From Candidatus Gastranaerophilales bacterium (GTDB lineage: Bacteria > Cyanobacteriota > Vampirovibrionia > Gastranaerophilales > Gastranaerophilaceae), in assembly GCA_944323735.1 (NCBI GenBank), contig CALUTO010000017.1, positions 1 to 38,780 of the forward strand: a stretch of DNA of 38,780 nucleotides. The letters run 5' to 3'. A program made the translations under genes and the position numbers. Of the stretch, positions 1 through 8,942 are shown piece by piece. The notes under the pieces are model-generated. The model had not been told where the DNA came from and did no database searches. It saw only the letters and a list, made by a program, of their open reading frames with translations. The first letter of the stretch is position 1, and the number at the start of each line of letters is the position of its first letter.

Positions 1-235
1 AAACTTTTACTACGTAAAAGATTTAACAGGCCAACTGAGCTACAAGCACAAAGTATTACAATATAATTATTTTATAATCAAGCTCAGTTGTCTAGAGTGT
101 AAATTTAAAAAAAGTTAAACTTTTACTACGTAAAAGATTTAACAGGCCAACTGAGCTACAAGCACAAAGTATTACAATATAATTATTTTATAACCAAGCT
201 CAGTTGTCTAGAGTGGAAATTAAAAAAAGTTAAAC
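1..235. repeat. Two tandem 116-bp units with tRNA D-arm-like palindromes
   Basis: Unit 1 (1-116) and unit 2 (117-231) are almost identical, differing by two substitutions and a one-base deletion, and a third AAAC restart follows at 232-235. Each unit has a 7-bp hairpin (CTTTTAC/GTAAAAG, 4-20) and an inverted repeat, CAACTGAGCT (32-41) with AGCTCAGTTG (81-90). AGCTCAGTTG is the common D-arm sequence of tRNAs, and on the minus strand it is preceded by GTGCTTGT, like a tRNA 5' end. I find no T arm, so this is not a working tRNA. The array touches the window edge and may continue beyond it. Confidence 0.85.
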
Positions 236-322
236 TCACACAGAAGCACAATTTATCGGCAGTACATAAAAATTTTTGTTATAATTTCACGGGTATCATA
301 CAGCGAAAATTTTATTTAAGGC

Positions 323-352
323 TTGTATAATTATATTATAATGAACTATAAT
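323..352 (+). promoter_or_regulatory. Probable sigma-70-type promoter of the HIT gene
   Basis: A TTGTAT box at 323-328 and a perfect TATAAT at 347-352 are separated by 18 bp. The predicted start near 359 leaves a leader of about 19 nt that contains the GAGGA ribosome site. Other TATAAT copies at 326-331 and 337-342 make the exact box uncertain. Confidence 0.5.
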
Positions 353-377
353 ATAAAGGCAGATAGAGGAATTATGT

Positions 378-710
378 ATGGAAGAATGTATTTTTTGTAA
401 AATCGCAAATAAAGCAATTCCGGCAAAAGTAGTTTATGAAAGTGAAAATGTTACGGCATTCAGAGATATAAATCCGCAGGCTCCCGTGCATATACTTGTA
501 GTGCCCAAAAAACACTATGAATCAATGAATGATTTGGATGATATTTTGTTAGCGGGTGAACTATTAAATGCGGTAAAAGAAACTGCAAAAAAATTGGGTA
601 TACAGGAATACAGAACCGTAATAAACACAGGAAAATCGGCAGGTCAAGAGGTTTTTCATTTACATATTCATATACTTGCCGGCAGGGATATGAAATGGCC
701 TCCGGGGTAG
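378..710 (+). CDS. HIT family (Hint-like) nucleotide hydrolase
   Basis: Small histidine-triad protein of 110 aa, the usual length for Hint-type purine nucleoside phosphoramidases. The catalytic triad motif HLHIHIL is at residues 94-100, inside the family signature that starts QEVFH. The N-terminal CIFC (residues 4-7) and the FRDINPQAPVHILVVPKKH segment are also typical. The start at 378 is set by GAGGA a few bases upstream; an ATG at 374 is in another frame. The protein should be cytosolic and act on AMP-linked substrates; its real substrate cannot be told from sequence. The TPR gene follows after 11 bp, so the two are probably co-transcribed. Confidence 0.95.
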   Translation: MEECIFCKIANKAIPAKVVYESENVTAFRDINPQAPVHILVVPKKHYESMNDLDDILLAGELLNAVKETAKKLGIQEYRTVINTGKSAGQEVFHLHIHILAGRDMKWPPG

Positions 711-721
711 TCAGGTAAATA

Positions 722-2362
722 ATGGTTAATAATATTATATTAATATGTTTATTTATACTTTTTATTTCCGGTATTTCTTATGTACTTTTGAGATTGAAAG
801 AAGAAACTTCACTAAAAAAAACATCAAAAGGGGAAGATTTACAAATTACGCCGGAGGAAGTTTTTGCGCAGGTGAAAAATCTTCTTGAATCAGGCGATAC
901 GAGTACTGCTCAAAAACTGGGTAAAAAATATCTGGATAAAAATCCTGAACATCATGAGCTTAGAAAGCTGCTGGTGAAATCATATATTGAGCAGAAAAAA
1001 GAATATGAAGCTATTAACAACTTATGTATTTTGACCAAATTTTTTCCGGATGATTTGGAGTTGTTTTCTCAGCTCGCTGCTTTATACAAAAATACTCACC
1101 AGCAAAAGAAAGCAATGCACTATTATGCATATATCCTTGGAAAAGATCAGTATAATATAATTGCAATAAAAAACCTTGCTGATTTATATTATGAAAACAA
1201 GCAAAAAGAATCGGCACTAAAAATGTATAAACAGCTTGTTTCCTACATAGATAATGAAAAAGAGAAAATTGACTATTACAAAAAAATGGCGGATATTTAT
1301 GCGGGGACAAATGAAAATGAAAAAGCTTTGGGTTTATACAAAAAAGTTCTTGATTACCAGCCGGAAAATGTTGAAGCTCTGCAAAATTCAAGAAAGATAT
1401 ATTTAAAACTAAAAGATACTGAAAATGTGCTTTATTGCACAAAAAAACTTATAGATATTGACCCGTCGAATTATCTTTATTACAGAGAGATTATTGAGTT
1501 GCTTTTCCATATACAAAACTATGACGAGGCACTTGAATATGCAAACAGGGCATTAGCTCTTGAAAAGAAAGACATTTTTGAAATAAAAAATATGATTGCC
1601 AAAATATATATTTATACAAACAGAATACAAGACGGCATAAATCTTATTAATGAAACCATACTTGAAGATCCGACAAATTTATATTTGAGCCAGACGCTTG
1701 CAATGGCTCACTGTATGAACAAAGATTTCGAAAAAGCAATGAAAGTGTGCTCTGATGCGCTGGAAGTGGCAATGCCTTCTGATATAAAAGTAATACATAA
1801 CAACATGAGTACAATCCTTGCAGAAAATGCAGTCTATTTACTTGATCAGGGGAAAACAAAAGAAGGCTTCGACAAATTCTCAGAAGCACTAAAGTACAAC
1901 AACGAAAATCCTGAAATTTATTATAAACTTTCAAATGCAAACAGAGACATAAAAAATTATTCGGAAGCAATAAGGCAGTGCAAAAGGGCAATTGAACTTG
2001 CTCCTGAAGTCAGCCTGTATTATGAAACGCTAGGTGATATTTTTTATGAACTGCAAAATAATATAGAAGCCAAAAAACACTATAAAGAGGCTGTGTTTAT
2101 AGACCCGAGAAACGCAAGAGCACATTCTCTTCTCGGTATTTTACAGGCTAAAGATAAAGAAAATGAAAATGCAAAGAAATCACTGGAGACAGCTGCAGCT
2201 CTCGAGCCGAATAACTGTGATATCCGTTATAACCTTGCTCTGGTTTATGAATTATCCGGTGATATAGAAAGAGCAAAAACAGAATACTATAAAGTACTTG
2301 AGCTGAATCCGGAGCATGCTGAAGCAAAGAACAATCTCAAACTTCTCGGAGAAGATATCTAG
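722..2362 (+). CDS. Membrane-anchored TPR-repeat protein
   Basis: A 546-aa protein with one N-terminal hydrophobic segment (about residues 4-23), then a short charged linker and a long run of tetratricopeptide repeats from about residue 45 to the end. The repeats show the usual A/Y/P pattern, for example ALGLYKKVLDYQPENVEAL and AKTEYYKVLELNPEHAEAK. No catalytic domain is visible, so it is most likely a scaffold held at the inner membrane with the repeats facing one compartment. Its stop codon overlaps the stop of the convergent gene on the minus strand by 4 bp. The specific partner is unknown. Confidence 0.85.
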   Translation: MVNNIILICLFILFISGISYVLLRLKEETSLKKTSKGEDLQITPEEVFAQVKNLLESGDTSTAQKLGKKYLDKNPEHHELRKLLVKSYIEQKKEYEAINNLCILTKFFPDDLELFSQLAALYKNTHQQKKAMHYYAYILGKDQYNIIAIKNLADLYYENKQKESALKMYKQLVSYIDNEKEKIDYYKKMADIYAGTNENEKALGLYKKVLDYQPENVEALQNSRKIYLKLKDTENVLYCTKKLIDIDPSNYLYYREIIELLFHIQNYDEALEYANRALALEKKDIFEIKNMIAKIYIYTNRIQDGINLINETILEDPTNLYLSQTLAMAHCMNKDFEKAMKVCSDALEVAMPSDIKVIHNNMSTILAENAVYLLDQGKTKEGFDKFSEALKYNNENPEIYYKLSNANRDIKNYSEAIRQCKRAIELAPEVSLYYETLGDIFYELQNNIEAKKHYKEAVFIDPRNARAHSLLGILQAKDKENENAKKSLETAAALEPNNCDIRYNLALVYELSGDIERAKTEYYKVLELNPEHAEAKNNLKLLGEDI

Positions 2363-2994
2363 GCTTTTGTGTCTATTTTTTTGTTCGTTTTTTCAGATTT
2401 GTTTTTTTCATCCAATCCTACAGCTGTCATTATCGGATGTAAAAATAAATGACTCAATTCCGGAGCAAGCAATGTTAACCCGATTACGGAACCGATAATT
2501 GAACTTAATTCAATAGCACCTTTTGCAAGAGGAAACTTAAACGGTTTTTCTTTATTCAATAGTTCGTCACGCATAGATACCTTTTTCTTTGCACCGGCAA
2601 TTATCTCTTTGTCCGGAATTTTTTGCATAAGTTTATGCGAGGCTCTTTCTGCTTTTGGAAGACATGCCAGTTTATGGTAATTTAAATATTCTGTTGCATT
2701 TTCAAAATTCTTCAAGCTGACTTCATTTTTAAATATTTTTTTTGCAATCTTAAAACCTCCCTTTTTAAACAGAGGGATGACTGATAAATATATAGCAAGA
2801 CACAACAGTTGATAAAAAAGTTCTTTTGCTGATGAATATACTTTCGTCTTTTTGTCTGCATGTTTGTCTAATAAAGTTGCAGCCGGTCTGCCTGCAGCTT
2901 TTAAGCCTGTTTCAATAGTAACTGCAGCTACAGTATTTTGCGAAGTGCTGACAAGAGATGGATTTGTGAGTACATTGAATACTTTGTCTATCAT
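2359..2994 (-). CDS. Lineage-specific membrane protein, RPAxT-DK family, copy 2
   Basis: A 211-aa protein I cannot assign to a named family. It has hydrophobic stretches at about residues 60-78 and 165-190 and an N-terminal block, GRPAATLLDKHADKKTK, followed by YSSAKE. The same pattern (RPAxTxxDK, then Y.A..E) is present in the gene immediately upstream, so the two are probably paralogues. The start at 2994 is well supported: GGGAGG lies 5 bases before the ATG, within the end of the upstream gene, and only one base separates the two genes. The function is unknown, perhaps envelope-associated. Confidence 0.7.
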   Translation of the reverse strand: MIDKVFNVLTNPSLVSTSQNTVAAVTIETGLKAAGRPAATLLDKHADKKTKVYSSAKELFYQLLCLAIYLSVIPLFKKGGFKIAKKIFKNEVSLKNFENATEYLNYHKLACLPKAERASHKLMQKIPDKEIIAGAKKKVSMRDELLNKEKPFKFPLAKGAIELSSIIGSVIGLTLLAPELSHLFLHPIMTAVGLDEKNKSEKTNKKIDTKA

Positions 2995-2995
2995 G

Positions 2996-3709
2996 CTAAC
3001 CTCCCACCTTCATTCCTGCATTTCTTGCCGTTATATTATTTTGCATAAGTGTTATTAAATTGCCGGAAACGGGGGTAAAATTTGAGGCAATGCTTACGGG
3101 AGAGACTGTTATTTGAGTGGGGGACGCAATATTTTCTTTTATATCAAGTTTTTGGGGTTCAGGGCGTTCATCTTCTTCTGTGTTTTTCTCCATTCCGCAT
3201 GTCCTTTTTTTCCTGAAATCGTTGTATAAATCCATTAAGGGTTTCAGTGTTAAGTTACAAACAGCGGGAATAACAATACCGGCAGACAGGCAAACCGCAA
3301 GAAAAGACATTGAATGTTCTACCTGACCGAGTGCTTCCGGGCGTTTCACAATTTCGCAGATTGGTTTTGCAACTTTTTTGAGTAGTTTTGATGTTACAAA
3401 ATAGCTGATAAAAGCTATCCCCTCTGTTAACCCTTCTCTGAAAGCTGCATAGCGTTTGACCTCCGGCTTTTCATTTTTGTCCATCATTGTAAATGCCGGA
3501 CGAAAAATACCTTTGAAAACCGCAATTGCCAGAACGGCATATAAAGCGTCATTGTGTCTGCCAAGCGACACGCACAACCCTTTTAAGCCTTCTTTTGACT
3601 TTTCTGCAATCGTATTTAAAAATTGTGTATTCATAACAGGTAACGCTTTCAAACAAAATAAAGTTTGAACAAAAAAATTTGTGCTAAGCACATCCCTTGC
3701 TTTTAACAT
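2996..3709 (-). CDS. Lineage-specific membrane protein, RPAxT-DK family, copy 1
   Basis: A 237-aa protein with several hydrophobic stretches (about residues 55-67, 92-105 and 133-155) and a polar C-terminal tail. Residues 70-90 carry RPAFTMMDK followed by RYAAFRE, matching the block in the downstream neighbour. The start is uncertain because no Shine-Dalgarno sequence precedes either candidate. Met26 (start at 3634) would give 212 aa, almost the length of the 211-aa neighbour, and would align their N-termini better. The gene runs divergently from the mlaE operon across a short gap. Function unknown. Confidence 0.65.
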   Translation of the reverse strand: MLKARDVLSTNFFVQTLFCLKALPVMNTQFLNTIAEKSKEGLKGLCVSLGRHNDALYAVLAIAVFKGIFRPAFTMMDKNEKPEVKRYAAFREGLTEGIAFISYFVTSKLLKKVAKPICEIVKRPEALGQVEHSMSFLAVCLSAGIVIPAVCNLTLKPLMDLYNDFRKKRTCGMEKNTEEDERPEPQKLDIKENIASPTQITVSPVSIASNFTPVSGNLITLMQNNITARNAGMKVGG

Positions 3710-3726
3710 TTTTTCACAAAAATAAT

Positions 3727-3755
3727 TTGATTAAAAGAGCTTATTTTTTTATAAT
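3727..3755 (+). promoter_or_regulatory. Promoter of the mla-lpxK operon, apparently leaderless
   Basis: TTGATT (3727-3732) and a perfect TATAAT (3750-3755) are spaced by exactly 17 bp. The expected transcription start, 7 bases after the -10 box, falls at 3762, which is the A of an in-frame ATG. No ribosome-binding site is present between the box and the gene. Confidence 0.65.
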
Positions 3756-3761
3756 TTGGAT

Positions 3762-4571
3762 ATGAATTCACTGATGAATCTTTTTAAACAGTCTGCAACC
3801 TATAATCTTTATAGATTGCTAATAAAAGAAATTGCAGATTTCTTTGAAACACTCGGAGAAATTGGTATACGGCTGTCTCAGGTTATAAAATTTATTTTAA
3901 AAGGCGAGCTTCACCGGAAAAAAATAACAGATGAATGCGCCAGATATGCATGGGATTCTTTGCCAATAACCCTGTCTATAGTCGGAATGAGCTGTATAAT
4001 TATTGCAATGCAGCTGTCTCCGGAGATGGTTAAACAGGGTGGAGAAAAATTTGTCGGGACACTTATGGCACTTGTTGTAACACGTGAACTCGGTGCTATT
4101 ATGGCTGGTTTTGCTATTATATCCATGATTGGTTCTTCGTATGCATCTGAGATTGCAACAATGAGGGTGACAGAACAAATAGATGCACTTAAAGTGCTGA
4201 AAGTCGATCCTGTCAGATATCTGTTTGTACCGAAAGTGATTGCAGGTTTTATTATGATGCCGGTTGTCGTTATTATTGCATCTTTATTCGGGATAGTATG
4301 CGGCGGGGTGGCTGCCCATCTTTCAGCGCATGTCAGTAAGCTTAATTATATCAGTTCTGTCTGGCAGGGGTTGTATGTAAAAGATATAAATGTCTGTATG
4401 TTAAAATCTGCACTGTTCGGTGCAACGATATCTCTGATAAGTTCTTGCTGCGGGTATCTGGCATTCGGCGGAGCAAAAGGCGTCGGTATCGCAACCACAA
4501 AAGCTGTTGTCTGGTCTTTTGTTGCAATAACAATTATTGACTATTTGATAGCATTAATTTTCTTCTTTTAA
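3762..4571 (+). CDS. mlaE: MlaE-type ABC lipid transporter permease
   Basis: Inner-membrane permease of the MlaE/TIGR00056 family (269 aa from this start, normal size). It shows an amphipathic N-terminal helix, about five membrane segments, the conserved VTRELGAIMAGF region and the EQIDALKVLKVDP coupling segment. It is expected to work with the following ATPase and MCE protein to move phospholipids between inner and outer membrane. A TTG six bases upstream (3756) could also open the frame, but it lies directly after the TATAAT box, so the ATG at 3762 at the predicted transcription start is preferred. First gene of an operon with mlaF, mlaD, lpxK and a GT9 gene. Confidence 0.93.
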   Translation: MNSLMNLFKQSATYNLYRLLIKEIADFFETLGEIGIRLSQVIKFILKGELHRKKITDECARYAWDSLPITLSIVGMSCIIIAMQLSPEMVKQGGEKFVGTLMALVVTRELGAIMAGFAIISMIGSSYASEIATMRVTEQIDALKVLKVDPVRYLFVPKVIAGFIMMPVVVIIASLFGIVCGGVAAHLSAHVSKLNYISSVWQGLYVKDINVCMLKSALFGATISLISSCCGYLAFGGAKGVGIATTKAVVWSFVAITIIDYLIALIFFF

Positions 4572-4588
4572 AAAATAGAAGGTACATT

Positions 4589-5317
4589 ATGAGTATAGAA
4601 ATTAAAAATCTTACAAAATCATTTAAAGATAAAGTTATACTGAACGATATTTCTTTTAAAGTCGATGACGGAGAAATTCTGGCGGTTGTTGGATTGAGCG
4701 GAGCGGGTAAAAGCACTGTTCTGAAGCTTATCTGCGGATTGACAAAACCGGACAGCGGCGAAATTATTCTCTCAAAAGGTGATATTGCAATGGTGTTTCA
4801 GTATTCGGCACTGTTTGATTCTTTGAACGTGTTTGAGAATATTGCGTTTGCTCTTAAAGAAAGAAAAGAATTTAAAAATAAATATTCAGAGTCAGAGATG
4901 AAAGATATAGTTGCACAAAAATTGAAAATGGTAGGGCTTGAGGGTATAGAGGACAAAATGCCTCATGAGCTTTCCGGCGGTATGCAAAAGCGTGTCAGCT
5001 TCGCAAGAGCTATAGTTACGAACCCTGCCACGATTTTATATGATGAACCGACTGCCGGACTTGATCCTGTATCATCTACAATAATTGAGGATTATATCGT
5101 GAGATTGAAAAATGAATTGAAAGCCACCTCAATTGTTGTAACGCACCAGTTATCTACTATAAAAAGATGTGCCGATAAAGTTATTATGTTATATAATGAA
5201 AAAATAGTATATAATGGCACGCCTTATGATATGATACATAATGGCAATGAATATACGAAACAATTTGTTAATGCTAAGACGGAAGGTCCTATGAAAGTAG
5301 GCAGCACAGAAGAATAA
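4589..5317 (+). CDS. mlaF: MlaF-type ABC transporter ATPase
   Basis: ATP-binding subunit that powers the MlaE permease (242 aa). All motifs are intact: Walker A GLSGAGKST at 35-43, Q-loop Gln71, signature LSGGMQKR at 128-135, Walker B ILYDEP at 149-154 with catalytic Glu153, and the H-loop histidine in VTHQLS. It starts 17 bp after mlaE, behind a short AAGG ribosome site. Length and motif order are normal for the family, and its position between permease and MCE protein makes the assignment firm. Confidence 0.94.
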   Translation: MSIEIKNLTKSFKDKVILNDISFKVDDGEILAVVGLSGAGKSTVLKLICGLTKPDSGEIILSKGDIAMVFQYSALFDSLNVFENIAFALKERKEFKNKYSESEMKDIVAQKLKMVGLEGIEDKMPHELSGGMQKRVSFARAIVTNPATILYDEPTAGLDPVSSTIIEDYIVRLKNELKATSIVVTHQLSTIKRCADKVIMLYNEKIVYNGTPYDMIHNGNEYTKQFVNAKTEGPMKVGSTEE

Positions 5318-5338
5318 AAAGGAATTTTAATAAAAAAA

Positions 5339-6700
5339 ATGCGTTTTTCTTCATCATTTAAAGTCGGAATACTCACTCTTGCAGCACTTTTAATTCTTGT
5401 GTTCAGCATTCTCTGGATAAAAGGCAGAGCACTGTCAACAGGAGAAAGGCTGACAATAGAATTCAAGGATGTGAACGGAATGCGTCCTGGTTCCGCTGTG
5501 CAGCTTATGGGATTTCGTGTCGGACAGGTTGAAGAAATTACGCCTGTTATTAATAATGAAAATTCTTTTGTTCGTGTAAAATTTGTCATAACAGAACCTG
5601 ATATTACAATACCTCAGGCTTCGGCAATTTCTATTCAGCAGTCAGGTATTATAGGCGAACAATTCCTTGAAATAACACCGCCCAAAATCAAATTTATTTA
5701 TATGCCTATAGGCAAAAAGTCCCAATTCCTTCATGCAAATGATAAAGTTGAGATGAAATTGAGCGACAAATACTATGATGTAGGAAATGTAAAAAAGATT
5801 GAAATTGTTGAAACAAAAACTCTTCCGCTTACTGTTCAGGAGGAAATCAAAACAGAATTTGCATACAAAGTCGGTTATGTAATAACTCTGCCCGGACTGG
5901 TTTTGCCTGACAGAATAGAAGGCAAAATAAAAACTGAAAGAAATATCCACAAGCTGAGACTGACACCCCGCAATCAGCTTGCTCTTGCTTATCCTAAAAC
6001 AAATTCAAAATATACTGTAATAGAACCTCTCAGACTCTCTGATTTTCTTGATTTACAGTATCGTGCCGCATCTTCTATGACTGAAATGAATGAAAAAATA
6101 AATACAATTCTTTCTGATGATGTAATTACGGAAATAAAAGATATTGTACAAAATATCAATGATTTAACGCTAAAAGCAGGAAATACTCTTGATAAAACAC
6201 AACTGCTTATAGACTCTTCGAAAGAAGATCTTGATAAACTTATGGTGACGACTGATTCTGTTTCTCAAAAAGTTATTATTTTAACTGACAATTTGAATAA
6301 TATAGTCGGTGATGAAGAGTTTAAAGACACACTTATATCTACTACGAAATCTATAGACAGACTCTCTCAAAATATGAATGAATTGCTTGAAGATCCTAAG
6401 ACAAAACAAACTATTCAAAATCTTCAGGCAGCAAGTAAAAATATTGCTGAAATTTCAGAATTTGTTAACACAATGACAAAAGATGAAAAACTTAAAGCAG
6501 AAATAAATTCTACGATGAAAAATCTCAATACAGCTCTTGAAGAATTGACTATTACTCTTACTAACGTAAATAATCTCACAACCGAACAAAAGTCAAACAT
6601 TGAATCAACGCTGGATAATGCTTGCGAGACTTCAAAAAACCTTCGCAAATTTTCTGAAAAACTGAACAAAAGATTTTTACTGTTTAGATTGATGTTCTAA
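5339..6700 (+). CDS. mlaD: MCE-domain (MlaD-like) substrate-binding protein with long coiled-coil tail
   Basis: A 453-aa protein with one N-terminal membrane anchor (about 10-28) and an MCE domain (about 36-115, with VNGMRPGSAVQLMGFRVGQV). A beta-rich region follows (about 120-235), then a long alpha-helical tail to the end. E. coli MlaD is only about 180 aa; longer forms with helical tails occur in cyanobacteria, plastid TGD2 proteins and actinobacteria. It probably forms the periplasmic hexamer that passes lipids across, with the tail helping to bridge the periplasm. The gene starts 21 bp after mlaF; the ribosome site (AAAAGG) is unusually far, about 16 bases, from the ATG. Confidence 0.9.
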   Translation: MRFSSSFKVGILTLAALLILVFSILWIKGRALSTGERLTIEFKDVNGMRPGSAVQLMGFRVGQVEEITPVINNENSFVRVKFVITEPDITIPQASAISIQQSGIIGEQFLEITPPKIKFIYMPIGKKSQFLHANDKVEMKLSDKYYDVGNVKKIEIVETKTLPLTVQEEIKTEFAYKVGYVITLPGLVLPDRIEGKIKTERNIHKLRLTPRNQLALAYPKTNSKYTVIEPLRLSDFLDLQYRAASSMTEMNEKINTILSDDVITEIKDIVQNINDLTLKAGNTLDKTQLLIDSSKEDLDKLMVTTDSVSQKVIILTDNLNNIVGDEEFKDTLISTTKSIDRLSQNMNELLEDPKTKQTIQNLQAASKNIAEISEFVNTMTKDEKLKAEINSTMKNLNTALEELTITLTNVNNLTTEQKSNIESTLDNACETSKNLRKFSEKLNKRFLLFRLMF

Positions 6701-6709
6701 AATATAAAC

Positions 6710-7747
6710 ATGAAAGTATATCTTACAAAATTTCATTACAAAAAAAAATACGGATTTTTTGATTATATTATTTATATTTTTTTATTCCTGCCTGCTTTTC
6801 TGTATGGAACAATCGCCGGAATAAGAAATATTTTGTACAAAAAAAATATATTAAAATCTTACAAGCCCGAATTATATGTAATATCAGTAGGTAATCTTAC
6901 AACTGGCGGTACCGGAAAAACACCTGTTACTGCAGAAATAGCAAATTATCTAACATCGCAGGGAAGAAAGGTTTCTATTCTCTCAAGAGGATACGGCGGT
7001 CAGCTTTCTAATAAAAACGTCAATATTGTTTCTGACGGCAAAGAAATAAAATATAGCGCAAAGGAGGCAGGTGATGAGCCGTTCTGGCTTGCGCAGAACT
7101 GTAAAAAGTCTGCTGTTTTGACCTGCTCTTCCCGTGTGAGGTCTGCGGAATATGCAAAAAATATTCTTAATTCAGATGTAGCTGTTCTTGATGACGGATT
7201 TCAACATCAGAAATTAAAAAGAGACCTGAACATACTCGTTGTGGATTCTGAAAAAAAATTCTCCAACGGCTTTACTCTTCCTCTGGGTGCATTGAGAGAG
7301 CCGGTGTGCGGGGTTAAACGTGCTGACAGAATTGTTGTTGTAAATAAAAACTCTGATGTTTCGAAAGCAGCACAATACATTGAAGAACTAAAAAATAAAT
7401 GGAAAAAACCCGTGTTTCTTTGTAATATGAAACCGGAAAAAATTTATAATATAAAAACAGGCGAAATACTTTCTGATGATGAAGATTTTTTTGCTTTTTG
7501 CGCAATAGGACAGCCGGAACAGTTCTATAATTTTCTTGCGCAAAATCATCTGCTTGGCAAAAAAAATTTTTCCGATCACCATATTTATACACAGGATGAT
7601 GTTAACGCACTTGTTCAAAATTCAAAAATTCTGGTTACTACGGAAAAAGATGCGGTTAAACTAAAAAATTTGAATTTCAAAAATGCAAAAGTATATGCAA
7701 TGAAGCTCAAACCGGAATTAGATATAGAAGGGTTGTTAAATGGGTAA
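6710..7747 (+). CDS. lpxK: Tetraacyldisaccharide 4'-kinase
   Basis: Inner-membrane kinase that phosphorylates the 4' position of the lipid A precursor (345 aa). It has an N-terminal membrane segment (about 18-37), the Walker A-like VGNLTTGGTGKTPV around 60-73 and the LDDGFQHQKLKRDLNI block typical of LpxK. Its presence shows that the cell makes lipid A, so it has an LPS-type outer membrane. The gene begins 9 bp after mlaD and overlaps the next gene by 8 bp, so lipid transport and LPS synthesis are co-transcribed here. No clear Shine-Dalgarno site precedes the ATG, suggesting translational coupling. Confidence 0.95.
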   Translation: MKVYLTKFHYKKKYGFFDYIIYIFLFLPAFLYGTIAGIRNILYKKNILKSYKPELYVISVGNLTTGGTGKTPVTAEIANYLTSQGRKVSILSRGYGGQLSNKNVNIVSDGKEIKYSAKEAGDEPFWLAQNCKKSAVLTCSSRVRSAEYAKNILNSDVAVLDDGFQHQKLKRDLNILVVDSEKKFSNGFTLPLGALREPVCGVKRADRIVVVNKNSDVSKAAQYIEELKNKWKKPVFLCNMKPEKIYNIKTGEILSDDEDFFAFCAIGQPEQFYNFLAQNHLLGKKNFSDHHIYTQDDVNALVQNSKILVTTEKDAVKLKNLNFKNAKVYAMKLKPELDIEGLLNG

Positions 7748-8783
7748 AGAGGTAAAAAAAATTCTAGTAATGCGCTATAGATTTATCGGGGATACTCTTT
7801 TGACAGTCCCTTTTTTGCGTAATCTCAGATATGCATATCCGGACGCACAGATTGATATGCTTGTTGCTCCGGTGTCGGGTGATATTATAAAAGAATGTCC
7901 TTATGTTGATAATTTTATATATTTTGACACTACAAGAAAACATCGCTATGAACATACCGGCGGTGAGAAAAAAACATTCTGGAGTTATGTAAAATTATTA
8001 AAAGAGAAAAATTATGACAAAGCATATGTTCTGAAACGGTCTTTATCCAGTGCATTTCTTGCCTTTGCTGCGGGAATAAAAGAACGTACGGGTTTTAATA
8101 CAGAGGGACGTGGATTTCTATTAACAAAGGCGGTTTCTTACAGAAAACACAGGCATGAAGTTGAGTGTTTTCTTGATGTACTGAGAGCTGACGGTATAGA
8201 AATAAAAGACGATTATCTTGAAAACTGGATAAAGGACAAAGAATACAAAAAAGCAGAAGAAATATTTCGTGAAAAAAATATTGAAAATGTTAAAAAAGTT
8301 CTTGTCCATGCAACAAGCGGAAACCATAAAAAAGAATGGGCAAAAGAAAATTTTGCAAAAATTATAGAATATTTAAGCAATGAAAAAAATGTACAGGTTA
8401 TATACACAGGCACGGAAAACGACGGAAATACATATAAAAAAATAGAAGAACTGATAAATGAAGATTTGAAGATAAAACCTCTTAATCTTTGCGCAAAACT
8501 GACGCTCAGAGAGAGCCTTGCGTTGACTGAAAAATGTGACTTAATAGTGGGCTGTGACAGTGGAAATCTTCATATGGCGGCTTCTGTCGGAACGCCTGTA
8601 ATAGGTATATACGGACCGATGGATACGGATAAATGGCGTCCGTGGTGTAAAAATGCAAAAGTCCTAATCTCCAATATTCCGTGTCGTCCTTGTTCTTTAA
8701 AGAAAAAATGTAAACATAACTACGAATGCCTTAAAAAAATTTCTCCTGATATAGTTAAAGAGGCAATTGATAGTGTTTTATAG
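7740..8783 (+). CDS. GT9 ADP-heptose:LPS heptosyltransferase family protein
   Basis: Cytosolic-face glycosyltransferase of family 9 (347 aa). Visible features are the N-terminal MRYRFIGDTLLTVPFLRNL, a central LVHATSGNHKKEWAKENF acceptor/donor segment and the C-terminal GCDSGNLHMAASVGTPVIG block. The cysteine-rich tail IPCRPCSLKKKCKHNYEC is common in this family. It most likely adds heptose to the LPS core (WaaC/WaaF/WaaQ-like); which sugar position cannot be said. It overlaps lpxK by 8 bp, the last step of the envelope operon. Confidence 0.9.
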   Translation: MGKEVKKILVMRYRFIGDTLLTVPFLRNLRYAYPDAQIDMLVAPVSGDIIKECPYVDNFIYFDTTRKHRYEHTGGEKKTFWSYVKLLKEKNYDKAYVLKRSLSSAFLAFAAGIKERTGFNTEGRGFLLTKAVSYRKHRHEVECFLDVLRADGIEIKDDYLENWIKDKEYKKAEEIFREKNIENVKKVLVHATSGNHKKEWAKENFAKIIEYLSNEKNVQVIYTGTENDGNTYKKIEELINEDLKIKPLNLCAKLTLRESLALTEKCDLIVGCDSGNLHMAASVGTPVIGIYGPMDTDKWRPWCKNAKVLISNIPCRPCSLKKKCKHNYECLKKISPDIVKEAIDSVL

Positions 8784-8942
8784 AAGCAGATTAACAATGA
8801 ATGTCTGCAGAAGCAGGAGTTTGTTTTTAACAGCACTCTGTCTTGCACTTTTATAGTTTATGTTAAAAAGTCTGTTATATTAAGAAAAAATCAATCTCCT
8901 ACAAATGGTGTAGTTTTAGTGTTTTAACTGAATTTTTTGAAA

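Noticed and set aside
8-48. A real tRNA on the minus strand of the first repeat
   Set aside because: Only the 5' end and part of the D arm are recognisable, the D stem has no partner and there is no T arm.
1014-1991. Minus-strand ORFs of 142 and 114 codons within the TPR gene
   Set aside because: They are antisense to a clear TPR protein, have unlikely compositions (many Cys, Phe, Leu) and no family features.
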